From: JBCAWW01 sp039024315
Lineage (GTDB): Bacteria; Bacteroidota; Bacteroidia; J057
Direction of reading: 5' to 3'
Assembly (NCBI GenBank): GCA_039024315.1
Contig: JBCCQN010000085.1
Coordinates: 1-31,316 of the forward strand
Length of the DNA stretch: 31,316 nucleotides
The notes under the pieces were generated by a model. The model was not told where the DNA came from. It searched no databases and saw only the letters and a list, made by a program, of their open reading frames with translations. A program made the translations under genes and the position numbers. Of the stretch, positions 8,794 through 15,497 are shown in pieces; the stretch's first letter is position 1, and each line of letters opens with the position of its first letter.

Positions 8794-9294
8794 ATGTTTG
8801 GAAGTAAGAACGAAAACAGTCGTGAGAGTAGCAGCTCTCCGATCAAGGGAGAAGGAAGACGTAACATCATCTCTGAGGGAACCGTGGTCGTAGGTAACAT
8901 CAATGCCGAAGGCGATCTACGTGTAGAAGGTAAGGTGATCGGAACACTCGTATGTAATTCAAAATTAGTAGTAAGCGGTACGGGCTACATCGAAGGAAAT
9001 GTGGATTCTCGTGTAGCTACGGTAGAGGGAGAAATCAAAGGGAATGTTGTAACCCGTGAACTCCTTACTATCGACAAAACCGGAAAGATCTTTGGTGATA
9101 TCTTTACGCAAAAACTCGTTGTCCAAATGGGTGCTGTCTTCACGGGTAGCTCTAAAATGGCTGAGGCTGCCAAAGATGTCCTCACTCAGACGCCACAGCG
9201 TGCAAAAGATTTACTCGCTAAATCTAGCACTCGCGTAGCTAGTAAGGTAGATGATAAAAACTCTGCCAATCGCAAAGTTGGTAAAGCCAGCTAA
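8794..9294 (+). CDS. Bactofilin (polymer-forming cytoskeletal protein)
   Basis: Bactofilins form nucleotide-independent filaments on the inner membrane and position wall enzymes. The 166 residues have a short Ser-rich disordered head (1-22), a right-handed beta-helix core of regularly spaced short strands (for example GNINAEGDLRVEGKVIGTL, then GYIEGNVD and GEIKGNV, ending near residue 123), and a disordered, basic tail. Glycines recur about every 17-18 residues, as expected for the fold. It lies between the M23 peptidase (21 bases) and the AtpZ-like gene (11 bases), so it probably shares a transcript with both. Confidence 0.93.
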   Translation: MFGSKNENSRESSSSPIKGEGRRNIISEGTVVVGNINAEGDLRVEGKVIGTLVCNSKLVVSGTGYIEGNVDSRVATVEGEIKGNVVTRELLTIDKTGKIFGDIFTQKLVVQMGAVFTGSSKMAEAAKDVLTQTPQRAKDLLAKSSTRVASKVDDKNSANRKVGKAS

Positions 9295-9305
9295 GCTAAA
9301 TTCTC

Positions 9306-9521
9306 TTGCCCAAACATAAAGCATCTAACGACTACCTCCGATATGCAGGCCTGGGTTTTGAAATCCTGGCCTGTATCCTTTTATTTGTGGGTGCCGGATA
9401 CAAATTGGACCAATGGCTGGAGACTGAAAAGCCTTGGTTTACGCTCGCTCTTTCCTTGCTTGGCTGCGCGATGGCCATTTATCTCATGATCCGGCAACTT
9501 AACAAACCCAACAAACCGTGA
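9306..9521 (+). CDS. AtpZ/AtpI-family small membrane protein
   Basis: A 71-residue protein with two hydrophobic helices (about 14-31 and 44-62) joined by GYKLDQWLETEKPW. The YAGLGFE segment and the G-x-x-LD motif are typical of the AtpZ/AtpI family encoded ahead of F0F1 ATP synthase operons, where family members help c-ring assembly or carry Mg2+. The only plausible start is TTG at 9306, as there is no ATG before the second helix. It overlaps the next gene by four bases (GTGA), which suggests translational coupling. Confidence 0.8.
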   Translation: MPKHKASNDYLRYAGLGFEILACILLFVGAGYKLDQWLETEKPWFTLALSLLGCAMAIYLMIRQLNKPNKP

Positions 9522-9892
9522 GTATACCTCGCTTTCTGATCTTTTTTACGATTATCGCTCTCGTCTTAATGGGCGCAGCTTGGCTTATATCCACCTATTG
9601 GATTACAGAAGCTGATTTGGGTTTTATGATCGCTGCTATTTTAGTCTCTTTTATTACAGGCGGACTCGCCTACATTATTACCTACCAAGGACTCGACAAA
9701 AGTACCCGCCAATTTTCTGCAATGCTGGTTTTGGGTATGTTTTCCAAACTCCTTATCGGCCTGATAGGGGTATTAGTCGTCGCCGTTGAGTTTAAGCCAA
9801 TGTTAAAATCTTACGTCGCCACCTATATGTTGACGTATTTTGTTTTCACTGCGTTTGAAGTTTATGGCTTAATGCGTAAATTGCGCGCCTAA
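9518..9892 (+). CDS. AtpI-like four-helix membrane protein
   Basis: This 124-residue protein begins at a GTG that overlaps the stop codon of the preceding gene. Four hydrophobic segments (about 4-25, 34-55, 68-90 and 98-118) make it an integral membrane protein. Its place between an AtpZ-like gene and atpB is the usual AtpI position, and I infer a role in F0 assembly or stability. No catalytic motif is visible. An alternative is a lineage-specific membrane protein kept here by synteny. Confidence 0.7.
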   Translation: MSIPRFLIFFTIIALVLMGAAWLISTYWITEADLGFMIAAILVSFITGGLAYIITYQGLDKSTRQFSAMLVLGMFSKLLIGLIGVLVVAVEFKPMLKSYVATYMLTYFVFTAFEVYGLMRKLRA

Positions 9893-9904
9893 TTCAAAAG
9901 GCAA

Positions 9905-9918
9905 CCCCATTTTTGGGG
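9905..9918 (+). other. Small hairpin just before atpB
   Basis: CCCCA (9905-9909), TTTT loop, TGGGG (9914-9918) forms a compact 5-bp stem 13 bases upstream of the atpB start. There is no T run behind it, so it is not a standard terminator. It could mask or define the atpB initiation region. Confidence 0.4.
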
Positions 9919-9931
9919 ATAACAATTTACA

Positions 9932-11062
9932 ATGGCGTTACGTAAATCTTTAATTTTCACCATATTAGCTCTCTTTTCGTTTACCCTCCTAAAGGCCGAC
10001 GAGCCAGGCGAAAAGAAGAAGCCGCAAGAACCCACAGAGGCCATTTTGCATCACATCCAAGATGCGCACGATTGGCATATCACTGACATCCCGACTACCG
10101 GCGACGATGGCGAAACGCATATGACGCCAATTGCTCTACATCTTCCTTGGATGTTTTGGAGTAGTAAGGATGGATTTGTCTTTGCTTCTGGTACCGATGA
10201 ACTCCTAGAAATGGGTTATGCACCCGTTCATGAGCACCTCGTTCCGCTGAAAGCAGGCACCGAAGTCCATGCTGACGAACATGGACATGTGCACATGACA
10301 GATGAAGAAGCCGCTGCGTTAAGAGATGAAGAGGTTAGTGTATTAGATTTTTCCCTCACCAAGACTTCTTTCCAAATGATCCTAATTGGCTTGTTGTTGG
10401 TCTTAGTCTTTACCTCTGTTGCTCGTTCATACACCAAACGAGAAGGTCAAGCCCCAAAAGGCATGCAATCTTTTCTTGAGCCTGTAATTGTTTTTGTAAG
10501 AGATGAGGTAGCTAAGCCTTATCTAGGGGATAAAGCCAATGCTTTCTTACCTTACTTATTGACCCTCTTTTTCTTTATCTGGTTTGCTAACCTATTTGGT
10601 TTGACTCCTCTCAACTCCAATATCGCGGGTAATATTTCAGTTACCGCGGCATTGGCAGTTTTGACTTTCATATTGACTCAAGTCAACGCTTCCAAAGATC
10701 ACTGGATTCACGTATTCAACACGCCAGGTGTACCAGGTTGGTTGAAATTTGGGATTCCATTGATGCCAGCGGTTGAATTCTTGGGACTATTTACTAAGCC
10801 TTTTGCCTTGGCAGTACGTTTGTTTGCCAACATCACTGCCGGACACTTTATGGTGCTCGGTTTGGTGAGCTTGATTTTTATCATGGGCAATCAAGGTACT
10901 GAAATGGGAAGTGCTATGGCTATCATGCCGTTATCAGTTCTTTTCACAATTGTGATTTTCTGCCTAGAGATGATTGTAGCGATCGTACAGCCGTTCATCT
11001 TTACGCTTTTGACTGCGGTGTTTATCGGTATGGCGATGGAGTCCCACGATGATCATCACTAA
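9932..11062 (+). CDS. atpB: ATP synthase F0 subunit a
   Basis: Subunit a forms the two proton half-channels beside the c-ring in the inner membrane. The 376 residues are much longer than the roughly 270 of E. coli because of an N-terminal extension. A signal-like hydrophobic segment (about 5-21) is followed by a hydrophilic, His-rich domain (about 22-140), and then the normal transmembrane core. The essential arginine is R296 in LAVRLFANITAGH. The extension includes AILHHIQDAHDWH and a His cluster near 112-121 (EVHADEHGHVHM); similar extensions are usual in Bacteroidota. It starts 39 bases after the AtpI-like gene, and atpE follows closely. Confidence 0.97.
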   Translation: MALRKSLIFTILALFSFTLLKADEPGEKKKPQEPTEAILHHIQDAHDWHITDIPTTGDDGETHMTPIALHLPWMFWSSKDGFVFASGTDELLEMGYAPVHEHLVPLKAGTEVHADEHGHVHMTDEEAAALRDEEVSVLDFSLTKTSFQMILIGLLLVLVFTSVARSYTKREGQAPKGMQSFLEPVIVFVRDEVAKPYLGDKANAFLPYLLTLFFFIWFANLFGLTPLNSNIAGNISVTAALAVLTFILTQVNASKDHWIHVFNTPGVPGWLKFGIPLMPAVEFLGLFTKPFALAVRLFANITAGHFMVLGLVSLIFIMGNQGTEMGSAMAIMPLSVLFTIVIFCLEMIVAIVQPFIFTLLTAVFIGMAMESHDDHH

Positions 11063-11100
11063 AATTGCCATCATATTTATCACTATCTAATATATACAAA

Positions 11101-11319
11101 ATGGATACGATTGGAATTATGGGTGCAGGTATCGGAGCAGGTCTAGCTGCTATCGGTGCAGGTATGGGTATCGGCCGTCTTGCTGCCGCTTCTGTTGAGT
11201 CTATCGCTCGTCAGCCAGAAGCTGCTGGAGACATCCGTGGTGCGATGATCCTTACCGCCGCCTTCATTGAGGGTGTTGCCCTATTTGCAGAAGTAGTTTG
11301 TCTATTGGCAGTACTTTAA
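11101..11319 (+). CDS. atpE: ATP synthase F0 subunit c
   Basis: Subunit c is the proteolipid that oligomerises into the rotating ring. The 72 residues form two helices around the polar loop ARQPE, with a glycine-rich first helix (GAGMGIG) and E57 (AAFIEGVAL) as the ion-binding carboxylate. The Glu is followed by Gly rather than Ser/Thr, so the Na+-binding signature is absent and proton coupling is expected. The ATG at 11101 is preferred to an in-frame TTG at 11065, which would add 12 residues not typical of the family. A strong hairpin follows 14 bases after the stop codon. Confidence 0.97.
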   Translation: MDTIGIMGAGIGAGLAAIGAGMGIGRLAAASVESIARQPEAAGDIRGAMILTAAFIEGVALFAEVVCLLAVL

Positions 11320-11333
11320 GCAAAACAAAAAAA

Positions 11334-11360
11334 AGCCGGGGGAATGCCCCGGCTACTTTT
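11334..11360 (+). terminator. Hairpin between atpE and atpF (attenuator or mRNA stabiliser)
   Basis: An 8-bp perfect stem (AGCCGGGG 11334-11341 with CCCCGGCT 11347-11354) and a 5-base loop are preceded by an A run and followed by AC and four T residues. The T run is short, so partial termination or protection of the upstream mRNA from 3' decay is more likely than full termination. The atpF ATG is 30 bases further on. Confidence 0.7.
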
Positions 11361-11389
11361 GACCAAAATCATTGTTAAATATATATCTG

Positions 11390-11893
11390 ATGACCCCTCT
11401 TAGTATTATCACGCCAGAATTTGGACTATTTTTCTGGTCAACGTTGATCTTCCTTGTATTTTTCTTCATTCTACGCCGTTTTGCGTGGAAGCCGATCATC
11501 AATGCGTTGAACCAGCGTGAGCAGTCTATCGAAGACGCGCTTTCTCAGGCTCAAAAGGCGAGAGATGACATGGCGCAATTGAGTGCCGACAACGAGGCCT
11601 TGCTCAAAGAAGCCCGTCAGGAGCGTGATAAAATCATTCGCGAAGCCAACGACATCAAAGACCGCATCATCGCTGATGCCAAAACTGCTGCCGCTGAAGC
11701 TGAATCAGTTGAACGTGAAAAAACACGCCAATTGATCGAAAATGAGAAGCGTTCTGCGCTAGCAGAAATCCGCGACACCGCTGCCACTATCGCCGTAGAA
11801 GTAGCTGAAAAAATCCTCCGCAAAGAATTTGCCGACAAAGGCCAGCAAGAAGACTTTGCCAAAACTTTAATCGGTGAGCTAAGCGATAATTAA
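11390..11893 (+). CDS. atpF: ATP synthase F0 subunit b
   Basis: Subunit b is the peripheral stalk that holds F1 against rotation. The 167 residues show one N-terminal transmembrane helix (about 9-30, GLFFWSTLIFLVFFFIL), the conserved RRFAWKPI junction, and a long charged coiled coil to the C-terminus. The ATG at 11390 is used; an upstream in-frame TTG (11372) would add six residues with no family support. A single b gene, rather than b and b', fits Bacteroidota. Bases 11744-11759 match an arm of repeat copy A exactly (see findings). Confidence 0.95.
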   Translation: MTPLSIITPEFGLFFWSTLIFLVFFFILRRFAWKPIINALNQREQSIEDALSQAQKARDDMAQLSADNEALLKEARQERDKIIREANDIKDRIIADAKTAAAEAESVEREKTRQLIENEKRSALAEIRDTAATIAVEVAEKILRKEFADKGQQEDFAKTLIGELSDN

Positions 11894-11903
11894 TAAAGAA
11901 TAG

Positions 11904-11928
11904 CTAGTATTAAGTAACTAGTATTAAG
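11904..11928. repeat. Short tandem direct repeat between atpF and atpH
   Basis: CTAGTATTAAG occurs at 11904-11914 and again at 11918-11928. An inverted word (ATTAAGTA 11909-11916 with TACTTAAT 11957-11964) could fold the 82-base gap back on itself. Similar TAGTATT/ACTTAG words appear near 200-225 and 20080-20115. No function is assigned. Confidence 0.5.
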
Positions 11929-11975
11929 ACAGCTGTACTAACTACTAATTACTTTATACTTAATGCTAAAAAACT

Positions 11976-12515
11976 ATGGTTGAAGATCGCATTGGATATA
12001 GATACGCTAAGTCTGTTTATAGCCTAGCAGACGAACGCAAAGAAACAGAAGCTGTACGTGATGATATGCAATTGATCACCGATACAGTTTCTCAGAGCAG
12101 AGATTTACTGATTCTCCTGCAAAGCCCCCTAGTGGCAACTTCCAAAAAGCAAGCTATCATTTCAGCAGTATTTGGTAAGGAGCTCAAAACCGAAGTAGTG
12201 AAGAATCTACTGGAAATCGTTACCCGCAAGGGGCGTGAGCAGTTTATTCCTAATATCGCTAGTGCTTTTCTTGCCCTATATGATCAAGAGCATAAGATCC
12301 TGCGAGGAATGCTTACCTCTGCTACTGACATGGATGATACTGTGATCGCTGAGATCAAAAAGATCATGGAAGAGCGCAGTGGTCAGACCCTAGAAATCGA
12401 ACATGCTATCGACGAAGATTTGATCGGTGGCTTTACCCTCAAAGTAGGAGATAATTTATTTGATGGCAGCATCGCCGGTTCTATCCGTCGTGCGCGCCGC
12501 GAATTCATAAAATAA
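11976..12515 (+). CDS. atpH: ATP synthase F1 subunit delta
   Basis: Delta (the mitochondrial OSCP counterpart) joins the top of the alpha/beta hexamer to the b stalk. The 179 residues match family length. The helical N-terminal half begins RIGYRYAKSVYSLA, with VVKNLLEIVTRKGRE in the middle, and the protein ends in the family's DEDLIGGFTLKVGD and DGSIAGSIRR segments. The ATG at 11976 follows an 82-base A+T-rich spacer, unusually long for this operon. Confidence 0.95.
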   Translation: MVEDRIGYRYAKSVYSLADERKETEAVRDDMQLITDTVSQSRDLLILLQSPLVATSKKQAIISAVFGKELKTEVVKNLLEIVTRKGREQFIPNIASAFLALYDQEHKILRGMLTSATDMDDTVIAEIKKIMEERSGQTLEIEHAIDEDLIGGFTLKVGDNLFDGSIAGSIRRARREFIK

Positions 12516-12651
12516 GGGTTGAAGGATTGAATAGTTGACTGCTTGAATTTAGAGAATGCTTGAAACACACACTCAAACAATCCCAAATCAACAAATCAAC
12601 AAATCACCTCTTCGACAATTTTAAAAAATCAACAATTCTTAAAGCAATAAT
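12516..12651. other. Low-complexity spacer between atpH and atpA
   Basis: This 136-base gap consists of repeated TTGAA/GATTGA words in its left half and CAAATCAAC words (tandem around 12585-12605) in its right half. The two halves are roughly complementary and could form a loose hairpin. There is no ORF or clear -7 element. Confidence 0.5.
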
Positions 12652-14229
12652 ATGCCTGCAGTAAGACCCGATGAAGTTTCTGCGATCCTTAGGGAGCAGT
12701 TGTCCAACTTCAAGTCCTCGAGTGAACTAGAAGAAACAGGAACCGTCCTCCAAATTGGTGATGGTATCGCCCGTATTTACGGACTTAGCAAAGTTCAAGC
12801 TGGTGAATTGATCGAATTCGAAACTGGTTTGAAAGGAATGGTACTGAACCTTGAGGAAGACAATGTCGGTGCAGTACTTTTTGGTGATTCCGAAGGGATC
12901 AAAGAAGGCGACACTGTACGTCGTACAGGTAGCATTGCCTCTCTCAAAGTTGGAGAAGGTTTGCTAGGTCGCGTTGTTAATCCCCTTGGTGAGCCAGTTG
13001 ATGGTAAAGGCCCTATCGAAGGTCAGCTATATGATGCCCCATACGAGCGTAAAGCTCCTGGTGTAATCTTCCGTGAGCCAGTAAGTGAGCCACTTCAAAC
13101 TGGTGTTAAGGCGATTGATGGTATGATTCCAGTGGGTCGTGGTCAGCGTGAGTTGATCATTGGCGACCGTTCTACTGGTAAAACTGCGATTGCGATTGAT
13201 ACGATTATCAATCAAAAAGAATTTTACGATGCTGGTGAGCCAGTATTTTGTATCTACGTTGCTTGCGGTCAGAAAGCCTCTACCGTAGCGCAAGTAGTAA
13301 AAGCACTAGAAGACAACGGTGCCATGGCCTACACAGTAGTAGTTGCCGCTCCTGCTTCTTCTCCTGCTCCGATGCAGTACTTTGCGCCATTTGCGGGTGC
13401 TGCGATTGGTGAGTTCTTCCGCGATAGTGGGCGTCCAGCCTTAGCTGTATATGATGACCTTTCTAAGCAGGCGGTTGCTTACCGTGAAGTATCTCTCCTT
13501 CTTCGTCGTCCTCCCGGACGTGAAGCATATCCTGGAGACGTATTTTATCTCCACAGCCGTCTTCTAGAACGTGCTGCAAAAGTGATCGACAATGATGAGA
13601 TCGCTGCTAACATGAATGACCTTCCTGATAACTACAAAGATATCGTAAAAGGGGGTGGGTCATTGACAGCTCTTCCGATCATCGAAACGCAGGAAGGTGA
13701 CGTTTCTGCCTATATCCCAACCAACGTAATTTCGATTACAGACGGTCAGATCTTCCTTGAAGGTAACCTCTTCAACTCTGGTATCCGTCCTGCGATCAAC
13801 GTAGGTATCTCAGTATCACGTGTGGGTGGTTCTGCTCAGATCAAGCCGATGAAAAAAGTATCTGGCTCTCTGCGTGTAGACCTCGCTCAGTTCCGTGAGC
13901 TAGAAGCATTTGCTCGTTTTGGTTCAGACCTTGACAAAGCGACTCAGCGTCAGCTTGAGCGTGGCCGTCGTCTGGTTGAAATCCTAAAGCAAAAGCAGTA
14001 TAGCCCTGTAAGAGTAGAAAATCAGGTGGCTATCATCTACGCTGCAAACAATGGCTATTTAGATTCGCTTCCTGTCGAGCGCGTTGCTGAGTACGAAGAA
14101 AGATTCGTACAAGAATTGGAACTCAATAACACTGCTATTCTTGATGAAATCCGTGCGAAGAAATGGACCAAAGAAACGCAAAGTGCATTGGGTGAAGTCG
14201 CAGCTCAGGTTGCAAAATCTTTTGAATAA
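12652..14229 (+). CDS. atpA: ATP synthase F1 subunit alpha
   Basis: Alpha carries the non-catalytic nucleotide sites of the F1 hexamer and supplies the arginine finger to beta. The 525 residues include the N-terminal beta barrel (about 25-95), a Walker A motif at 171-178 (GDRSTGKT, where many family members have Q for the S), and the conserved VGISVSRVGGSAQ segment with the arginine finger. The alpha-type C-terminal helical domain completes it. ATG 12652 gives the expected start. It is the fifth synthase subunit gene here; atpG follows after two bases. The partner beta gene (atpD) is not in the window. Confidence 0.98.
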   Translation: MPAVRPDEVSAILREQLSNFKSSSELEETGTVLQIGDGIARIYGLSKVQAGELIEFETGLKGMVLNLEEDNVGAVLFGDSEGIKEGDTVRRTGSIASLKVGEGLLGRVVNPLGEPVDGKGPIEGQLYDAPYERKAPGVIFREPVSEPLQTGVKAIDGMIPVGRGQRELIIGDRSTGKTAIAIDTIINQKEFYDAGEPVFCIYVACGQKASTVAQVVKALEDNGAMAYTVVVAAPASSPAPMQYFAPFAGAAIGEFFRDSGRPALAVYDDLSKQAVAYREVSLLLRRPPGREAYPGDVFYLHSRLLERAAKVIDNDEIAANMNDLPDNYKDIVKGGGSLTALPIIETQEGDVSAYIPTNVISITDGQIFLEGNLFNSGIRPAINVGISVSRVGGSAQIKPMKKVSGSLRVDLAQFRELEAFARFGSDLDKATQRQLERGRRLVEILKQKQYSPVRVENQVAIIYAANNGYLDSLPVERVAEYEERFVQELELNNTAILDEIRAKKWTKETQSALGEVAAQVAKSFE

Positions 14230-14231
14230 TA

Positions 14232-15140
14232 ATGGCAAATCTTAAAGAGATACGTGGGCGGATCAAGACCGTTAGAAATACTCAGCAGGTGACCAAAGCC
14301 ATGAAAATGGTGGCTGCCGCTAAGTTGAAACGTGCTCAAGATCGAATGCTCCAGCTTCGCCCTTACGCTTCTAAACTGCAAGAGATTATTGGCAATGTCA
14401 TGGCTGTTGTCAGCCCTGAAGATATTCCCGGTGAACTCAGCAAAAGCCGTGAAGAAGTGAATAATACGCTGGTTATCCTCATTACTTCTAACCGCGGTTT
14501 GGCCGGTCCCTTCAATACCAACGTTATCAAAAATACCTTCCAGTATTTAAATGATAATATGGCAGAAGAGCTCGCCAACGGACAAGTAAGCTTCATTTGC
14601 ATGGGCCGTAAAGGTTTCGAATACGTAAAGAAGCGCAACTATCCGATGCTGTTAGAATCACAGAACTACGATGTCTTCTCTAACTTGAGCTTTGACAACG
14701 TCAATACTGTGGTCAACGAAGTATTTGCGGCTTTTGAATCTGGTACAGTAGACAAGGTTTACCTCGCCTACAACGAATTCAAAAACGTTATGGCGCAGAT
14801 TCGTCGTATGGAAGTATTGTTGCCATTAGCGATTGATGACTTGAGTGCAGCTGAAGAAAGCAAGGAGGCTAACTTCACCGCTGACTACATATTCGAACCA
14901 GATCGTGAGGAAATCCTTTCTGAGTTGATTCCTAAAGCATTGCGTACCAAGGTATTCCAGGCAGTCCTTGAGTCTAACGCAGCTGAGCAAGGCGCTCGTA
15001 TGGTAGCCATGGACACGGCTACTGAAAACGCCGAGGAACTTCTCAAAGGCCTCCGTATCAAATATAATAAAGCTCGTCAGGCGGCGATTACCAAAGAGAT
15101 CCTCGAGATTTCTGCTGGTGCCGACGCGCTCTCGAACTAG
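14232..15140 (+). CDS. atpG: ATP synthase F1 subunit gamma
   Basis: Gamma is the central rotor shaft that couples c-ring rotation to the catalytic sites. The 302 residues show the two conserved terminal helices: the N-terminal EIRGRIKTVRNTQQVTKAMK and the C-terminal LRIKYNKARQAAITKEILEI. The Rossmann-like middle contains VILITSNRGLAGPFN. It starts two bases after the atpA stop and is the last gene of the operon, closed by the terminator at 15161-15202. No epsilon or beta gene follows. Confidence 0.97.
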   Translation: MANLKEIRGRIKTVRNTQQVTKAMKMVAAAKLKRAQDRMLQLRPYASKLQEIIGNVMAVVSPEDIPGELSKSREEVNNTLVILITSNRGLAGPFNTNVIKNTFQYLNDNMAEELANGQVSFICMGRKGFEYVKKRNYPMLLESQNYDVFSNLSFDNVNTVVNEVFAAFESGTVDKVYLAYNEFKNVMAQIRRMEVLLPLAIDDLSAAEESKEANFTADYIFEPDREEILSELIPKALRTKVFQAVLESNAAEQGARMVAMDTATENAEELLKGLRIKYNKARQAAITKEILEISAGADALSN

Positions 15141-15160
15141 TAAGAATCGTTGAAATTACC

Positions 15161-15202
15161 ATTGAGTGGTTGACGTTTTGTCGGCCACTCAATTTTTTTT
15201 TT
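15161..15202 (+). terminator. Intrinsic terminator of the ATP synthase operon
   Basis: A 14-bp stem with two G-T pairs (ATTGAGTGGTTGAC 15161-15174 with 15180-15193) and a 5-base loop are followed by a T run to 15202. The strength and place fit the end of the long plus-strand transcript. Confidence 0.9.
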
Positions 15203-15330
15203 GCTGCTTCGCAGAACGCTTATTCATGCCGAAAGTGTAGAGACACAAAATCTTGTGTCTCTACACTACGGTAATTAAAACCATCGAATAGTCATTTCGA
15301 CAGAGCTCGAGAGGCCTCTAGCAGATATTC
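15203..15330. repeat. Palindromic repeat element, unit C1 (partial or variant)
   Basis: It begins with GCTGCTTCGCAGAACGCTT (15203-15221), the family's left arm. It carries a 14-bp stem (GTGTAGAGACACAA 15235-15248 with its complement 15253-15266, loop AATC). A segment with GTCATTTCGAC and the palindrome AGAGGCCTCT follows. There is no right arm before the left arm of unit C2 begins, so this looks like a truncated or composite copy. Confidence 0.7.
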
Positions 15331-15331
15331 G

Positions 15332-15470
15332 ACTGCTTCGCAGAACGCTCAGTCCAAAAAATAAATTGGTATTGATCAATACGATCCGTAGGGGCGCAAA
15401 ATTTTCGCCCCTAAATTCCCAAAAATCGAAGCATCATTTGATCATAGAGAATCGTTCCGCGCAGCGGTGC
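15332..15470. repeat. Palindromic repeat element, unit C2 (long subtype)
   Basis: Left arm ACTGCTTCGCAGAACGCT (15332-15349); central stem TAGGGGCG (15389-15396) with CGCCCCTA (15406-15413) around an A/T loop; then CGAAGCATCATTTGATCA; and a right end with ATCGTTCCGCGCAGCGG. It aligns over its whole length with copies D and E, differing in the stem by paired changes. Confidence 0.85.
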
Positions 15471-15497
15471 CCACCCCAAAATTAGGCACAAAAAATC

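Larger units (their letters stand above)
15141..15497. other. Convergent intergenic region, no gene
   Basis: This 357-base gap lies between atpG and the pseudocaspase gene. It holds the operon terminator (15161-15202) and two successive repeat units, C1 (15203 to about 15330) and C2 (about 15332-15470). No small ORF is supported. Confidence 0.75.

Noticed and set aside
11101..11319. Na+-coupled ATP synthase
   Set aside because: Subunit c has Gly after the binding Glu (EG), without the ES/ET signature of Na+-binding rings.
15203..15470. CRISPR array from repeated arm sequences
   Set aside because: There are only two arm copies with unequal spacing and internal palindromes, and no cas genes; it fits an interspersed palindromic repeat.
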